A DNA stretch of 53,714 nt from positions 1 to 53,714 of the forward strand of contig JAEZJP010000035.1 of NCBI GenBank assembly GCA_023415715.1, read 5' to 3'. Origin of the DNA: Bacillota bacterium. Its GTDB lineage: Bacteria; Bacillota; Clostridia; Christensenellales; Aristaeellaceae. Positions 1 to 8,832 of this stretch are shown one piece after another; within the stretch, counting starts at the first letter, position 1, and every line of letters starts with the position of its first letter. Position numbers and translations under genes: made by a program. Under the pieces are notes generated by a model. That model was not told the origin of the DNA. It did not search any database and saw nothing but the letters and a program-made list of their open reading frames with translations.

Positions 1-318
1 GGGCAGCGGGAAACCCCAAAGCAAGCTGAGCACGCTGATGATGACGGTATTGCCCAACAGGCGGAAAAAATAGTAACCGCCGAAAAACTGCCTGAAGTGT
101 TCAAAACCTACCCATGTGCTGCCCCAAATGCCCTTGCCCGGCGAGTAATCCTGAAAGGCGATCAGCATCCCGTACATGGGGTAGTAATGGAAGACCAGAA
201 AATAAGCAACGGCCGGCAATGCCATCAGAACCAGATATTTATCGCGAAGCATGTGGCGCCAGAAATTCTGGCGCCACAGCTCCCTGCCGGCTTTGCTTAT
301 GCGCACGCCTGCAGTCAT
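1..318 (-). CDS. Carbohydrate ABC transporter permease, LplB/YtcP type (partial, cut by window edge)
   Basis: The first 106 codons of an inner-membrane permease run off the left edge. The ATG at 318 is preceded by GAGGTGA and lies 4 bases after the stop of the upstream binding-protein gene, so the two are cotranscribed. The N-terminus is basic (RISKAGRELWRQ), followed by a first membrane segment ending in HYYPMYGMLIAFQDY, a signature of the LplB-like permeases that work with large YtcQ/LipO-type binding proteins. The EAA loop lies outside the window. The substrate is unknown; the adjacent glycosidases suggest an oligosaccharide. Confidence 0.88.
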   Translation of the reverse strand, partial: MTAGVRISKAGRELWRQNFWRHMLRDKYLVLMALPAVAYFLVFHYYPMYGMLIAFQDYSPGKGIWGSTWVGFEHFRQFFGGYYFFRLLGNTVIISVLSLLWGFPLP

Positions 319-322
319 TTTG

Positions 323-1864
323 TCACCTCATGCCTGAGCGGTCGAACTGTGCCTGCTTCACGGCCTGCAGCTCATCAAGCCCGATGGATTTCAAAGTTTC
401 CACATAAGCGTTAAATTCGTCAAGCGGCTGCGCGCCGGTGATGAACTTGGCAATGCTTTCATTGGTAAAGGTGCGAAGATCCGGCTGGATACGGTCAACA
501 ACCGCCTGTTCCTCTTCGGTGGCCATCATGGCCGGGAAGGCTTCCACACGCTTTGTAAGCAGCTTTTCCGCATAGGGTATGGCCGGGGAACCGATGTTTA
601 GCGCAGCATAGACTTCCGCGGGTGTGCGCACCAGAACGGTATTGGCGATGCCCAGGCTGCGCAGCGCATTATAGGGATCGAGCCCGTCGGGGTTTTTGAG
701 TACAAAGTCGGTAAAATACTTTTTCCCATTGGCATCCACATCATAGGTAACGCCCTTGATGCCCCATTCGGTGAAGGTGACACCTTCCTCGCTGCCCCAT
801 ATGAAATCCAGCCATTTGATAGCCAGCACGGGGTCCTTGCAATCGCGGGTGATGCCGTAGTGGCTCCAGGTGGCGGGGCGTTTTGTGAGCAGCGGCCTGT
901 CGCCCGTCATCGGGGGCACAGCCAGCGTATGGCTGCCCTTGACGCCGGCGGTTGCCAGCAGGCCGTCATACTGCGGAACGCGCTCGGAAAGGTGGGAGAA
1001 GGCGCCGACCACGTCCGTCGCTACCAGCGACTGGAAGTTGGCTTCGTCACGGGTCATCTCCATGTCGATCAGGCCTTCTTCGTACCACTTATGCATTTCC
1101 GTAAGAAAATCGCGGAACGCTTCTGTTCCATAAACATAGAACACCTTGCCGCTTTCATCGTACCACCACTCGCTGCCGCCTACCGGCAGGCCATAAGCGC
1201 CAAGGAATACCTTGAGAATGTCGCCCACTTCGGATGCCAGTCCGCTGTAGGGTACGGTGGGCGAGCCAAACGCGGTGCCCGTATAGCTTTTGAAAGCCGT
1301 CAGCACGTTGTGCCAATCCTCAATGGTTTCAGGCACCTGAAGGCTCAAGGCATCCAGCCAGTCCTGGCGGATGAAAAGAGCGTTCTGCACAACCATGTCG
1401 TTTACGAACATGGGTGAATCGGCGATGGAATAGATCTTTCCGTCGGGCGCGGTTAGAAGGCCCTTGAGCGCCGGGTTTTCGTCAAGCACCTTTTTGATGT
1501 TGGGCGCGTACTGCTCGATCAGGTCATCCAGCGGGATGATCATGCCGTCGGTGGCCAGCTTGAATACGCCCGTTCCGCCCCAGGTGGGGGGAACCAGCAT
1601 AATGTCGGGAAGCTGCTGGCCGGCTGCGACCCTGGGCTGCATGGCCGTGTCATAGTCGGAGTTGGCTTCCCATTTGATGCTAACGCCGGTTGCTTTTTCA
1701 ATTTCCTGCCAAACGGGCAGGTTGTCGTTCATGGAAACGGCCGAGTACCAGCCTTCCAGGCAGGCAAGGCTCAGCGATTTCCCCTCGCCAAAGGGTTCGG
1801 CGAGGGCACTTACGGTGCCCAGCAACAGCATCAGGGCAAGCAGGCAGCAGAGCATTTTCTTCAT
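323..1864 (-). CDS. Extracellular solute-binding protein (YtcQ/LipO-like) of a sugar ABC importer
   Basis: A 513-residue exported binding protein expected to capture an oligosaccharide outside the membrane and deliver it to the permease that follows. The start is set at the ATG at 1864 because GGAGGA lies just upstream and a classic signal peptide follows (MKKMLCCLLALMLLLGTVSA, then LAEP); an upstream extension is open but has no secretion logic. The Cys pair in the signal is too early for a lipobox. The mature part (NDNLPVWQEIEKATGVSIKW, then QQLPDIMLVPP) follows the pattern of large CUT1 binding proteins and resembles the SBP at 38857-40407. Order in the operon is AraC-type regulator, SBP, permease. 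Confidence 0.92.
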   Translation of the reverse strand: MKKMLCCLLALMLLLGTVSALAEPFGEGKSLSLACLEGWYSAVSMNDNLPVWQEIEKATGVSIKWEANSDYDTAMQPRVAAGQQLPDIMLVPPTWGGTGVFKLATDGMIIPLDDLIEQYAPNIKKVLDENPALKGLLTAPDGKIYSIADSPMFVNDMVVQNALFIRQDWLDALSLQVPETIEDWHNVLTAFKSYTGTAFGSPTVPYSGLASEVGDILKVFLGAYGLPVGGSEWWYDESGKVFYVYGTEAFRDFLTEMHKWYEEGLIDMEMTRDEANFQSLVATDVVGAFSHLSERVPQYDGLLATAGVKGSHTLAVPPMTGDRPLLTKRPATWSHYGITRDCKDPVLAIKWLDFIWGSEEGVTFTEWGIKGVTYDVDANGKKYFTDFVLKNPDGLDPYNALRSLGIANTVLVRTPAEVYAALNIGSPAIPYAEKLLTKRVEAFPAMMATEEEQAVVDRIQPDLRTFTNESIAKFITGAQPLDEFNAYVETLKSIGLDELQAVKQAQFDRSGMR

Positions 1865-2034
1865 CGGAACAGTCCTCCTTTTTTGGCCTGGCCGGTTTGC
1901 ATTCCGTCCGGCCTTCCTGAGCGGAGCGTAACAGACGTGCATACGTCGCGTCAACGAACAATCAATGTGCTGCATTCAAATCTTTAACAGGCATCCCGAA
2001 CAAAACAATACGCCCATATAAAACTTGAGGCTTC

Positions 2035-4242
2035 CTAAAGCTCTACGGTGCGGTCCCTGCCGTGTGCCTTTTCGCGGTATTGGGAGGGGGTAAGGCCCGT
2101 ATATTTCTTGAACAGTCGGCGGAAAGTAACGTCGTTATCATAGCCGGCCGCATGCGCCACGGCCAGGATATCGGTTTGAAGGTCGCGGGCCAAAAATGCG
2201 CAGGCATATTCGATCCGAAGCCTGTTCACCAGGTTTAAAAAGTTTTCCCCACGCTGCTCGGAGAAGAGGCGGGATATAAGCGAATTGGACACGCCAAAGG
2301 CGTCCGCCACCATGGTCAATGAAAGGGAGCTGTCATAAAGGTTGGCCTGTACATAGGCAAGTATATCCTCCAGCCTGGTGGGCGTGGCCTGTATCCGGGC
2401 TTTGTACTCCGCGCTTGCCTTCTCCACGTAGGTGCGCACCTGGGCGAGCAGTTTTTCCAGCGGCTCATCATCCTGCCACTCCACGAACGGATTCTCGGAT
2501 AGGTTGTCCTCGCACAAAAGCTTCATCACGTCCAGGCGGATATTGAACAGAAAATTCCGCAGCGATGCGTATGTTGCCTGGTGCTGCGCGGCGTTGTGCC
2601 TGTAAAGCTTATCAAACACATCGGCAGCCTGCGGTCCGTTGCCGTTTCTTACAGCCTGCAAAAGCCTGTATTCCATGTCCTGCGGCAGGTAGTAGCCGCC
2701 CTTGCTCAAGAGCGCCGCATCGTAGCGCAGAACCCTGAATCCCTCGCTGACCAGCCGGTAGTCTCTGGCGGCCTGCGCCGTTTTATAGGCATGGGCGATT
2801 TGATCTTTGCTGTCCACCATTTCACCAAGAATGGCGCAGCATTGCGGGAACCGTTCCAGCATCAGGGTGATCCTGTTTTCAAGCGCCTGCTTGTCCGCCA
2901 CACAGAAAAGCACGGTAGGTACATCGCTTAAGCGGCCGGCCGCCGCGGCGCTTTGCGAATCCTCCGCCGAAAGCACCTCCAGGGCCTGCATATCCGGCTC
3001 CTCGCCGCTCTTTCCATACATGGGCATCATCAGGCACACGCAATAGTGCGGCCAGTCCTTTGTTATGCCCAGCACGCCAAGCGCCTTGTCCATTTCCTGG
3101 GCGGTGATGCCGTCCCTTAAGAGCAGGGCCTGCAGGCCCGCCGCCCGCGCCATGGGCTGGCGCTGCATAAGCTCCGCTTTTAAATGTGCCCGCTGCTCAT
3201 GTAATTGCGCGATACCCTTTTGGATCGCGTCATATTCGTTAATGAACCGGCTGCCGCTGTCTTCCGCGGCGCCAAACATACGCATGATGCGTTCGATGGG
3301 GGTAAAGAACCTGCGGGCGATCAGCAGTGAAAACAGCATGCTGATCAGCCACATTCCGGCCGCCACGGCCAAAAGGATGTTTCGTACGCTGGTCGCGCCG
3401 GTAAGCACGATGGATTCGGGTATTTCAATGGCAAATGTCCAGCCTGTTTTTGCGGATACGCTTTGAATGCTGCGCTTTTCGCCCGTAACAGGCGTGCCCT
3501 TTGAAAGAAATGGCTCTGAAGCCTCCTGACCGTAGATTTTCAGCATGGCTTCCTGCGCTCCGGTAGCAATAAGCTGCGGACGCAGGAATTGATAGAGGTT
3601 TTGATGCTGAAGCACCACGAACATGGCTGCGGTGATCTTGGTAGTAGTGCCGTCCTGAAGCGGATAGATCAGCAGCGTACCCCGGTTGGCCACGCCGTAT
3701 TTTTTAATGCTTACATCTTCCTTTTGAAAAAGGCGGCCAAGAACGAGCTGCCTGGCCAGGCTTTTCCAGTCCTCCCGCCCAAATCCGTCCACCGCCAACG
3801 CGTTTCCAGCCAAAAAGGAAAAATTGCTTTTGCCGTAAGCGGCGATCACCAAATCTTTCTGAAAGAAAACCACGCCGATCTCTGAAATCAGCGAGTTGGT
3901 TTGCCTGAATGTTTTCATCTGCTGCTGGTATTCGTACAGGCTGTAATCGCTCACGCGGCTTTTATCAATGGTGCCGCCCTGCATGAACATGATGCGGCGT
4001 ACCCATGCGGTGCTGGACAATTGCACGGCTATAGCCTGCAGATGCTCCATCTCCCTGTCGAACATGCGCACAACGCTGTTGATATTGGCCTGGTAGGTTT
4101 GAGCTGCATAGCCGGATACTACGCTGGTAACCCAGTAGGAGCCGGCCAGCGCCAGCACAAACAATGAAACGGAAATCAAGAGCCAGATACTAAGCATTGC
4201 CTGCACCCGCCCTCGGCCGCGCTGCTTTCTGAGAAACTGCAT
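2035..4242 (-). CDS. Membrane-bound AraC-family regulator (YesS-like one-component sensor)
   Basis: A 735-residue protein: a basic N-terminus, one membrane segment near residues 14-38, an extracellular sensory region of about 240 residues, a second membrane segment near residue 290, a cytoplasmic linker, and a C-terminal AraC DNA-binding domain over the last 100 residues with two helix-turn-helix units (LTMVADAFGVSNSLISRLF; AAGYDNDVTFRRLFKKYTG). The start at 4242 has GGAGGG at good spacing; further upstream codons lack a site. Proteins of this build sense an extracellular sugar or a loaded binding protein and activate the neighbouring transporter. It is followed by the SBP and permease genes and diverges from two glycosidase genes, so it probably controls both directions. 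Confidence 0.9.
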   Translation of the reverse strand: MQFLRKQRGRGRVQAMLSIWLLISVSLFVLALAGSYWVTSVVSGYAAQTYQANINSVVRMFDREMEHLQAIAVQLSSTAWVRRIMFMQGGTIDKSRVSDYSLYEYQQQMKTFRQTNSLISEIGVVFFQKDLVIAAYGKSNFSFLAGNALAVDGFGREDWKSLARQLVLGRLFQKEDVSIKKYGVANRGTLLIYPLQDGTTTKITAAMFVVLQHQNLYQFLRPQLIATGAQEAMLKIYGQEASEPFLSKGTPVTGEKRSIQSVSAKTGWTFAIEIPESIVLTGATSVRNILLAVAAGMWLISMLFSLLIARRFFTPIERIMRMFGAAEDSGSRFINEYDAIQKGIAQLHEQRAHLKAELMQRQPMARAAGLQALLLRDGITAQEMDKALGVLGITKDWPHYCVCLMMPMYGKSGEEPDMQALEVLSAEDSQSAAAAGRLSDVPTVLFCVADKQALENRITLMLERFPQCCAILGEMVDSKDQIAHAYKTAQAARDYRLVSEGFRVLRYDAALLSKGGYYLPQDMEYRLLQAVRNGNGPQAADVFDKLYRHNAAQHQATYASLRNFLFNIRLDVMKLLCEDNLSENPFVEWQDDEPLEKLLAQVRTYVEKASAEYKARIQATPTRLEDILAYVQANLYDSSLSLTMVADAFGVSNSLISRLFSEQRGENFLNLVNRLRIEYACAFLARDLQTDILAVAHAAGYDNDVTFRRLFKKYTGLTPSQYREKAHGRDRTVEL

Positions 4243-4378
4243 CCCGTTTCCCTCCTTCGCGCTGCATGCTATAACAATTATCATTAATTACAGTGTAACT
4301 GTTCGGCCGGGCTGTTGCAAGCGTTGCCTATATTTTCAATGCTTTTGCAAGGATTGTATGTCCATAAAGGACTATCGG

Positions 4379-4407
4379 TTGTGGAGGAGGAGCGCCGGGG
4401 ATATAAT
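4379..4407 (+). promoter_or_regulatory. Sigma-A-like promoter for the glycosidase pair
   Basis: TTGTGG (4379-4384), a 17-base spacer and a perfect TATAAT (4402-4407). Transcription would start near 4414, upstream of the GGAGG and ATG at 4460 but downstream of the longer start at 4358, which supports the shorter protein. Confidence 0.6.
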
Positions 4408-4459
4408 GGATCGAAAACGGGCAGGGGCCTGCCCTTTATGTGATGAAGGAGGAATTTTT

Positions 4460-5380
4460 ATGGGCAAGGAAAGGGCTGTTTTCCCGCCGGAAAACGGAGG
4501 CTGGCGAAAGTATGAGGGTAATCCCGTACTGGGCAACGAGCGGCTGGGAACATGCTTTGACATTTATGTCATGGAGGATGCGGGCGAATACCGCATGTAC
4601 TTCTCCTGGCGCAATAGAAAATCATTGGCAGTCACCACAAGCCTGGACGGCATTGCCTGGGGCGAGCCTCGCATTATTCTGGAACCCAGGCTGGAGACGG
4701 GCTGGGAAGATGATCTGAACCGCAACTGCGTTGTAAAGCGCGGGGACGGCTATCACATGTGGTACACGGGGCAGGCTCACAGCCAGTATAGCTGGATCGG
4801 TTATGCCACCAGCCAGGACGGATTTAACTGGAAGCGCATGAGCAGCCAGCCGGTGCTATACAGCGAGCGCCCCTATGAGGGGGAAAGCGTCATGTGTCCC
4901 TGTGTACTTTGGGATGAGCAGGCGGGCCTGTGGAAGATGTGGTATTCCGCAGGGGAAACATATGAACCCAACGTGATCGCTTTTGCTACAAGCAAGGACG
5001 GCATGCACTGGGACAAGCAGCCCGCCAACCCCATCTTTCCGCCTTCCCGCAAGCATGTGTATGAGCAGGAGCGCGTGGGAGCATGCCAGGTGCTTATGCG
5101 CGACGGGTGGTATTATCTGTTTTATATCGGCTATGAGGATATCGATACGGCGCGCATTTGCCTGGCCCGCTCTCCCGACGGACTCACACGCTGGCAGCGT
5201 CATCCGCAAAACCCAATCATCTCGTCAACGATAGGGTCCTGGGACGCGGACGCCTGCTATAAGCCCCACGTGGTCTGGCAGCCTGAAAACCAGCGCTGGC
5301 TGCTATGGTACAACGGCAGGTGCAAGGCGCCGGAATATATAGGCCTTGCCATCCATGACGGCTACGACCTGGGATTCTGA
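4460..5380 (+). CDS. GH43/GH32-like beta-propeller glycosidase family protein
   Basis: A 306-residue protein without signal peptide, hence cytoplasmic. The ATG at 4460 has GGAGG seven bases upstream. The sequence is a series of blade-like repeats, each ending in a motif such as ATSQDGFNW, ATSKDGMHW or ARSPDGLTRW and containing a YxMWY/F strand (YHMWYTG, WKMWYSAG, YYLFYIG, WLLWYNG). That is the five-bladed propeller layout of GH43, GH32, GH117 and GH130 relatives. I cannot place it in a numbered family or name the catalytic acids from inspection alone. It is followed after 34 bases by an MGH1-like glycosidase, so the pair probably degrades an oligosaccharide imported by the divergent transporter. 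Confidence 0.75.
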   Translation: MGKERAVFPPENGGWRKYEGNPVLGNERLGTCFDIYVMEDAGEYRMYFSWRNRKSLAVTTSLDGIAWGEPRIILEPRLETGWEDDLNRNCVVKRGDGYHMWYTGQAHSQYSWIGYATSQDGFNWKRMSSQPVLYSERPYEGESVMCPCVLWDEQAGLWKMWYSAGETYEPNVIAFATSKDGMHWDKQPANPIFPPSRKHVYEQERVGACQVLMRDGWYYLFYIGYEDIDTARICLARSPDGLTRWQRHPQNPIISSTIGSWDADACYKPHVVWQPENQRWLLWYNGRCKAPEYIGLAIHDGYDLGF

Positions 5381-5414
5381 TGCATTATTCATTTTGTTGG
5401 AGGAACGAAAGCAC

Positions 5415-6998
5415 ATGAAGCGGCACACGACGAGGGAAGCGCTCAAGCAATACGTCGCATCCTTTAACAGTACGGATGAAGAAACCATTGTTCAGGCCAT
5501 TTCCAACGCCCAGGCGGAGGAATGGATGATGAAGCACATCCCCCGTGTGCTGGTGCCGGAGCCCATGCTGGAGCAGACTTATTATTTCCGCTGGTGGCTT
5601 TTCCGCAAGCATATCAAGGATACGCCCGATGGGACGGTGATCACCGAATTCCACCCTGATGTTCCCTGGGCCGGCAAGCATAACACCATCGTGGCTTCGG
5701 GCTGCCACCACATCGACGAAGGCCGGTGGCTTCGTGACACATCCATATTGGATGGATATATTACTTTCTTCTACCGGGGCGGTGCGTCGCTAAGGTCCTA
5801 CAGCAATTGGCTGGAGTACGCGGTGCATGGGTTGTGTGAGGTGCGCGGCGAAACTGCGCTTGGCGTTAAGCTGCTTCCGGATATGGTAAAAAACCACGCG
5901 GGCTGGGATGAGGCCAATTTGCATTCAAGCGGCCTGTACTGGTCCAACGACGACCGGGACGCCAGCGAGTTTTCCATCAGCGGCAACGGGCTGCGTCCCA
6001 CGCTTAACTGTTATCAGTATGCAAATGAAAAAGCCATCGCCGCCTTTGCCCGCAGCAAAGGGGAACTTGAAACGGCGGATTGTTTTGACAGGCGGGCCCA
6101 AATGCTGGGTGAAAAAATCAATGATGTGCTTTGGCGGGAGGAGGACCGGTTTTACAAGGTGCTCCCGCTGGAAAACAGGAATGACCGTATGCCCATGGGT
6201 CCCGTGGATCCAAGGCGGAATGCCAGGGAGATATGGGGCTACCTGCCCTGGCTGTTCGGCGCAGCGCCGGAAGGGCGCGCGGACGCCTTCCGCCAGCTGT
6301 TGGATATGAACGGTTTTCGCGCCGCCTGGGGGATGACTACCGCCGAAAGGCGTCATCCGGGCTTTGGTTTGTTCTATACGGGAGAGGAATTAAACGCCTG
6401 GCGGTTAGGCCGGGATGAAAAGCCCGTTGGCCCCAAGGGACATGAATGCCTGTGGAATGGCCCCAGCTGGCCTTTTTCCACCTGCATGGCCCTCAAGGCT
6501 CTTTCCAATCTTTTGGTTTCAGGGGAAAAGCATGAGGCGGTCAACGCTTCCGACTATCTGCATCTTCTGACGCAGTATGCTGGGGTGCACGTGCGCATGC
6601 TTGAAAGCGGCACTATCATTCCCTGGCTGGATGAGAATATGAACCCCGATACCGGCGATTGGATCGCGAGAACACGCCTGATGGCCTGGGAGGATGGACA
6701 TTGGTCCAAAGATAAGGGCGGATACGAGCGGGGCAAGGACTACAACCACTCTACATATTGTGACCTTGTCATCGGCGGTCTTTTCGGCGTAAGGCCCACG
6801 CTGGACCGTGTGCGCATCGCGCCTTTGTTTCCTGCCCAATGGCCCTATGCGGTGATGGAGGACCTGAAGGTCCATGGCCATGAAATCGGCATCCATTATG
6901 AAAACCCTCGCCTTGGCGGGGAGGGATACCGTATATATGTTGACCGCGGGTGCGTTTTTCACGCGCAGACGCCTCAGCCATTTGAAATGGAACTGTGA
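5415..6998 (+). CDS. MGH1-like (alpha/alpha)6-barrel glycoside hydrolase
   Basis: A 527-residue cytoplasmic enzyme. The ATG at 5415 follows TTGGAGGAACG; an in-frame upstream start would overlap the preceding gene and has no site. The stretch LYWSNDDRDASEFSISG followed by LRPTLNCYQYA matches the active-site region of the mannosylglycerate hydrolase-like domain found in GH63-related enzymes, where the DDRD aspartate is a catalytic candidate. Further conserved blocks are GYLPWLFG near residue 275 and CLWNGPSWPFST near residue 345, the usual substrate-cleft region of such alpha/alpha toroids. The substrate cannot be assigned. It ends 10 bases before a convergent ABC exporter gene. Confidence 0.82.
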   Translation: MKRHTTREALKQYVASFNSTDEETIVQAISNAQAEEWMMKHIPRVLVPEPMLEQTYYFRWWLFRKHIKDTPDGTVITEFHPDVPWAGKHNTIVASGCHHIDEGRWLRDTSILDGYITFFYRGGASLRSYSNWLEYAVHGLCEVRGETALGVKLLPDMVKNHAGWDEANLHSSGLYWSNDDRDASEFSISGNGLRPTLNCYQYANEKAIAAFARSKGELETADCFDRRAQMLGEKINDVLWREEDRFYKVLPLENRNDRMPMGPVDPRRNAREIWGYLPWLFGAAPEGRADAFRQLLDMNGFRAAWGMTTAERRHPGFGLFYTGEELNAWRLGRDEKPVGPKGHECLWNGPSWPFSTCMALKALSNLLVSGEKHEAVNASDYLHLLTQYAGVHVRMLESGTIIPWLDENMNPDTGDWIARTRLMAWEDGHWSKDKGGYERGKDYNHSTYCDLVIGGLFGVRPTLDRVRIAPLFPAQWPYAVMEDLKVHGHEIGIHYENPRLGGEGYRIYVDRGCVFHAQTPQPFEMEL

Positions 6999-7008
6999 CT
7001 TGTCTGGC

Positions 7009-8832
7009 CTACCTGTTATACCATTTGGCCTGTTCCTTGTATAAGCGCGCATATTCGCCTTCTTGCTTGATGAGCTCCTCATGCGTGCCATCCTGAACGA
7101 TCTGGCCATTGGAAAAAACGACGATCCTGTCGGCCAGCGCGGCAACGCTGATGCGGTGGGTGACATAAATAACCGTCTTGTCCTTAGATAAGTCGATATA
7201 TTTTGCAAAGACATCCGCTTCCGCCAAGGGGTCAAGATTGCTTGTGGGTTCATCCAGTATGATAAAATCGCGGTTGCGGTAGGCCGCCCGTGCAATGGCC
7301 AGCTTTTGCCACTGCCCGCCGGACAGATCCGTACCGCCTGTGTCTTTGCCCAGAAGATCACTCTTATCTCCCCCTGTAAAGCCTGCAAAGCGCAGTGCAT
7401 CGTCAATAGTGTTTTCGTCCCTTTCCTTTCCAGTGTCGCCAAGATACACATTGTCCCCGATGGTAAAGGTATTGTACCGCGCCGGATCCTGCAGGACAGC
7501 GCTTAATTCGTCATACCGTTCGATAGGATTTATTTGCTCAAAAGATTTGCCATTGATCGTAAGTTCACCGCCTGACGGCGTCAGCATGCCGGTGATCAGC
7601 TTGACAAGGGTTGTCTTGCCCATGCCGTTTTCACCAACGAAGGCAACCTTTTCGCCCTTTTTGATGCGAAGATCAACACCGTTCAGTACGTACTTTTCTG
7701 TTAATGGATATCGGTAGGTAAGCCCCCTGGCGTTAAGAACGCGAAATTCTTCCATATCTTCGCCCGCGTTTTTTTGTTCGGGGAGCTCCATCAAATCAAA
7801 GAACTGGGCGGCCTCATTCTTTTTCGTATAGAAGGTGGCAATGCCCGAAAGAAGCTCTTTTGTGTCGTTTACCAGCGTTGAAATCAGCGACATCACTGCA
7901 CCCAAAGCCCCCAGGGTCAATTTGCCTGTTGCCATCCAAACGATGGCAAACACATTCCCGCCCACATTGGCAAGGCTCAGCAGAAAGTAATTTGTGATCT
8001 GAAGCAAAGTCTGCGTCCTGATCAGCTTGCGCTCTTTGCGCGTATACTCATCGGCGATGTCTTTCCATTTCTGATAGATGAAATCGTGAAGGCCAAGCGC
8101 CTTTATTTCTTTCCCCGCGGACGACAGCATCAGCTTTTGAAAATACTCCGCCTTTCGGGTGAGCTTTGTATTGTCCTTGATAAACTTGAAGCGCAGCTTT
8201 TGCCCCATGGTCAGCGACCATATGGTTGGCAGCGGCGCCGCAAGCACGATAAAGCACAGCCAAGGATTGAAAATATACAGGGAGGCCGCGATGGAAAGTA
8301 CCGAAATTGTCCTTGCGATCACGATATAACTTTGCATCATGACCTGCTGGTTCATGCCTTCCCACCGCTTTCCGACAAAGGAAAAGACCTGCGCGATCGT
8401 ATCGTTTATCTTTGGTATCTCCATATGTTCCGGCGATAGTGACGACAGCTTTTTAAACATCTTCGAATGAAGCAGTTCCTGCTGATGGTTCGCCTGCACC
8501 ACGTCAAGGCGTTCAATCTCCTCGCGGGGCATCACATACCGGTTGATCATGTCGGCAAAGAAGTTGATGACAAAGTACCCCAATAGGAGCAGGATTGCGG
8601 GGATGATCTGGCCTTGAAAGGTATACGCTCCCGCTGTTTTGATGTAGTCGCCCCATATAAACGCCAGCAGCGGCCGCAAAAGCGACAACAGAATGAATAC
8701 GCCAAGATATATGCAGCTGATCAGCTTGGCGGAGGAAAATGCATACGCAAAGAGGCGCAGCAAATAGCGGAATCCCGGCTTCCGCTCCTTTTTGACCTCC
8801 TGCTCGATCCTGCTTGTCCGGTCAGATAGCAT
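7009..8832 (-). CDS. ABC exporter, fused membrane and ATPase domains (second subunit)
   Basis: A 607-residue half-transporter: N-terminal membrane domain with about six helices (roughly residues 30-330) and a C-terminal ATPase with Walker A GENGMGKTT, signature LSGGQWQKLAIARA, Walker B FIILDEPTS with the catalytic Glu, and switch His in VTHRIS. The ATG at 8832 is chosen because GGAGGGGG lies upstream; it overlaps the previous gene by 11 bases, implying translational coupling. The LSGGQWQ form of the signature is known from exporters of the NisT/SpaT type, but no peptidase domain or peptide precursor gene is nearby. It likely forms a heterodimer with the preceding gene product; substrate unknown. 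Confidence 0.9.
   Translation of the reverse strand: MLSDRTSRIEQEVKKERKPGFRYLLRLFAYAFSSAKLISCIYLGVFILLSLLRPLLAFIWGDYIKTAGAYTFQGQIIPAILLLLGYFVINFFADMINRYVMPREEIERLDVVQANHQQELLHSKMFKKLSSLSPEHMEIPKINDTIAQVFSFVGKRWEGMNQQVMMQSYIVIARTISVLSIAASLYIFNPWLCFIVLAAPLPTIWSLTMGQKLRFKFIKDNTKLTRKAEYFQKLMLSSAGKEIKALGLHDFIYQKWKDIADEYTRKERKLIRTQTLLQITNYFLLSLANVGGNVFAIVWMATGKLTLGALGAVMSLISTLVNDTKELLSGIATFYTKKNEAAQFFDLMELPEQKNAGEDMEEFRVLNARGLTYRYPLTEKYVLNGVDLRIKKGEKVAFVGENGMGKTTLVKLITGMLTPSGGELTINGKSFEQINPIERYDELSAVLQDPARYNTFTIGDNVYLGDTGKERDENTIDDALRFAGFTGGDKSDLLGKDTGGTDLSGGQWQKLAIARAAYRNRDFIILDEPTSNLDPLAEADVFAKYIDLSKDKTVIYVTHRISVAALADRIVVFSNGQIVQDGTHEELIKQEGEYARLYKEQAKWYNR

Noticed and set aside
6519..7451. 310-codon open frame on the minus strand spanning a gene boundary
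   Set aside because: It runs antisense through the end of the MGH1-like gene and out of frame through the ABC exporter, both of which are clear genes.
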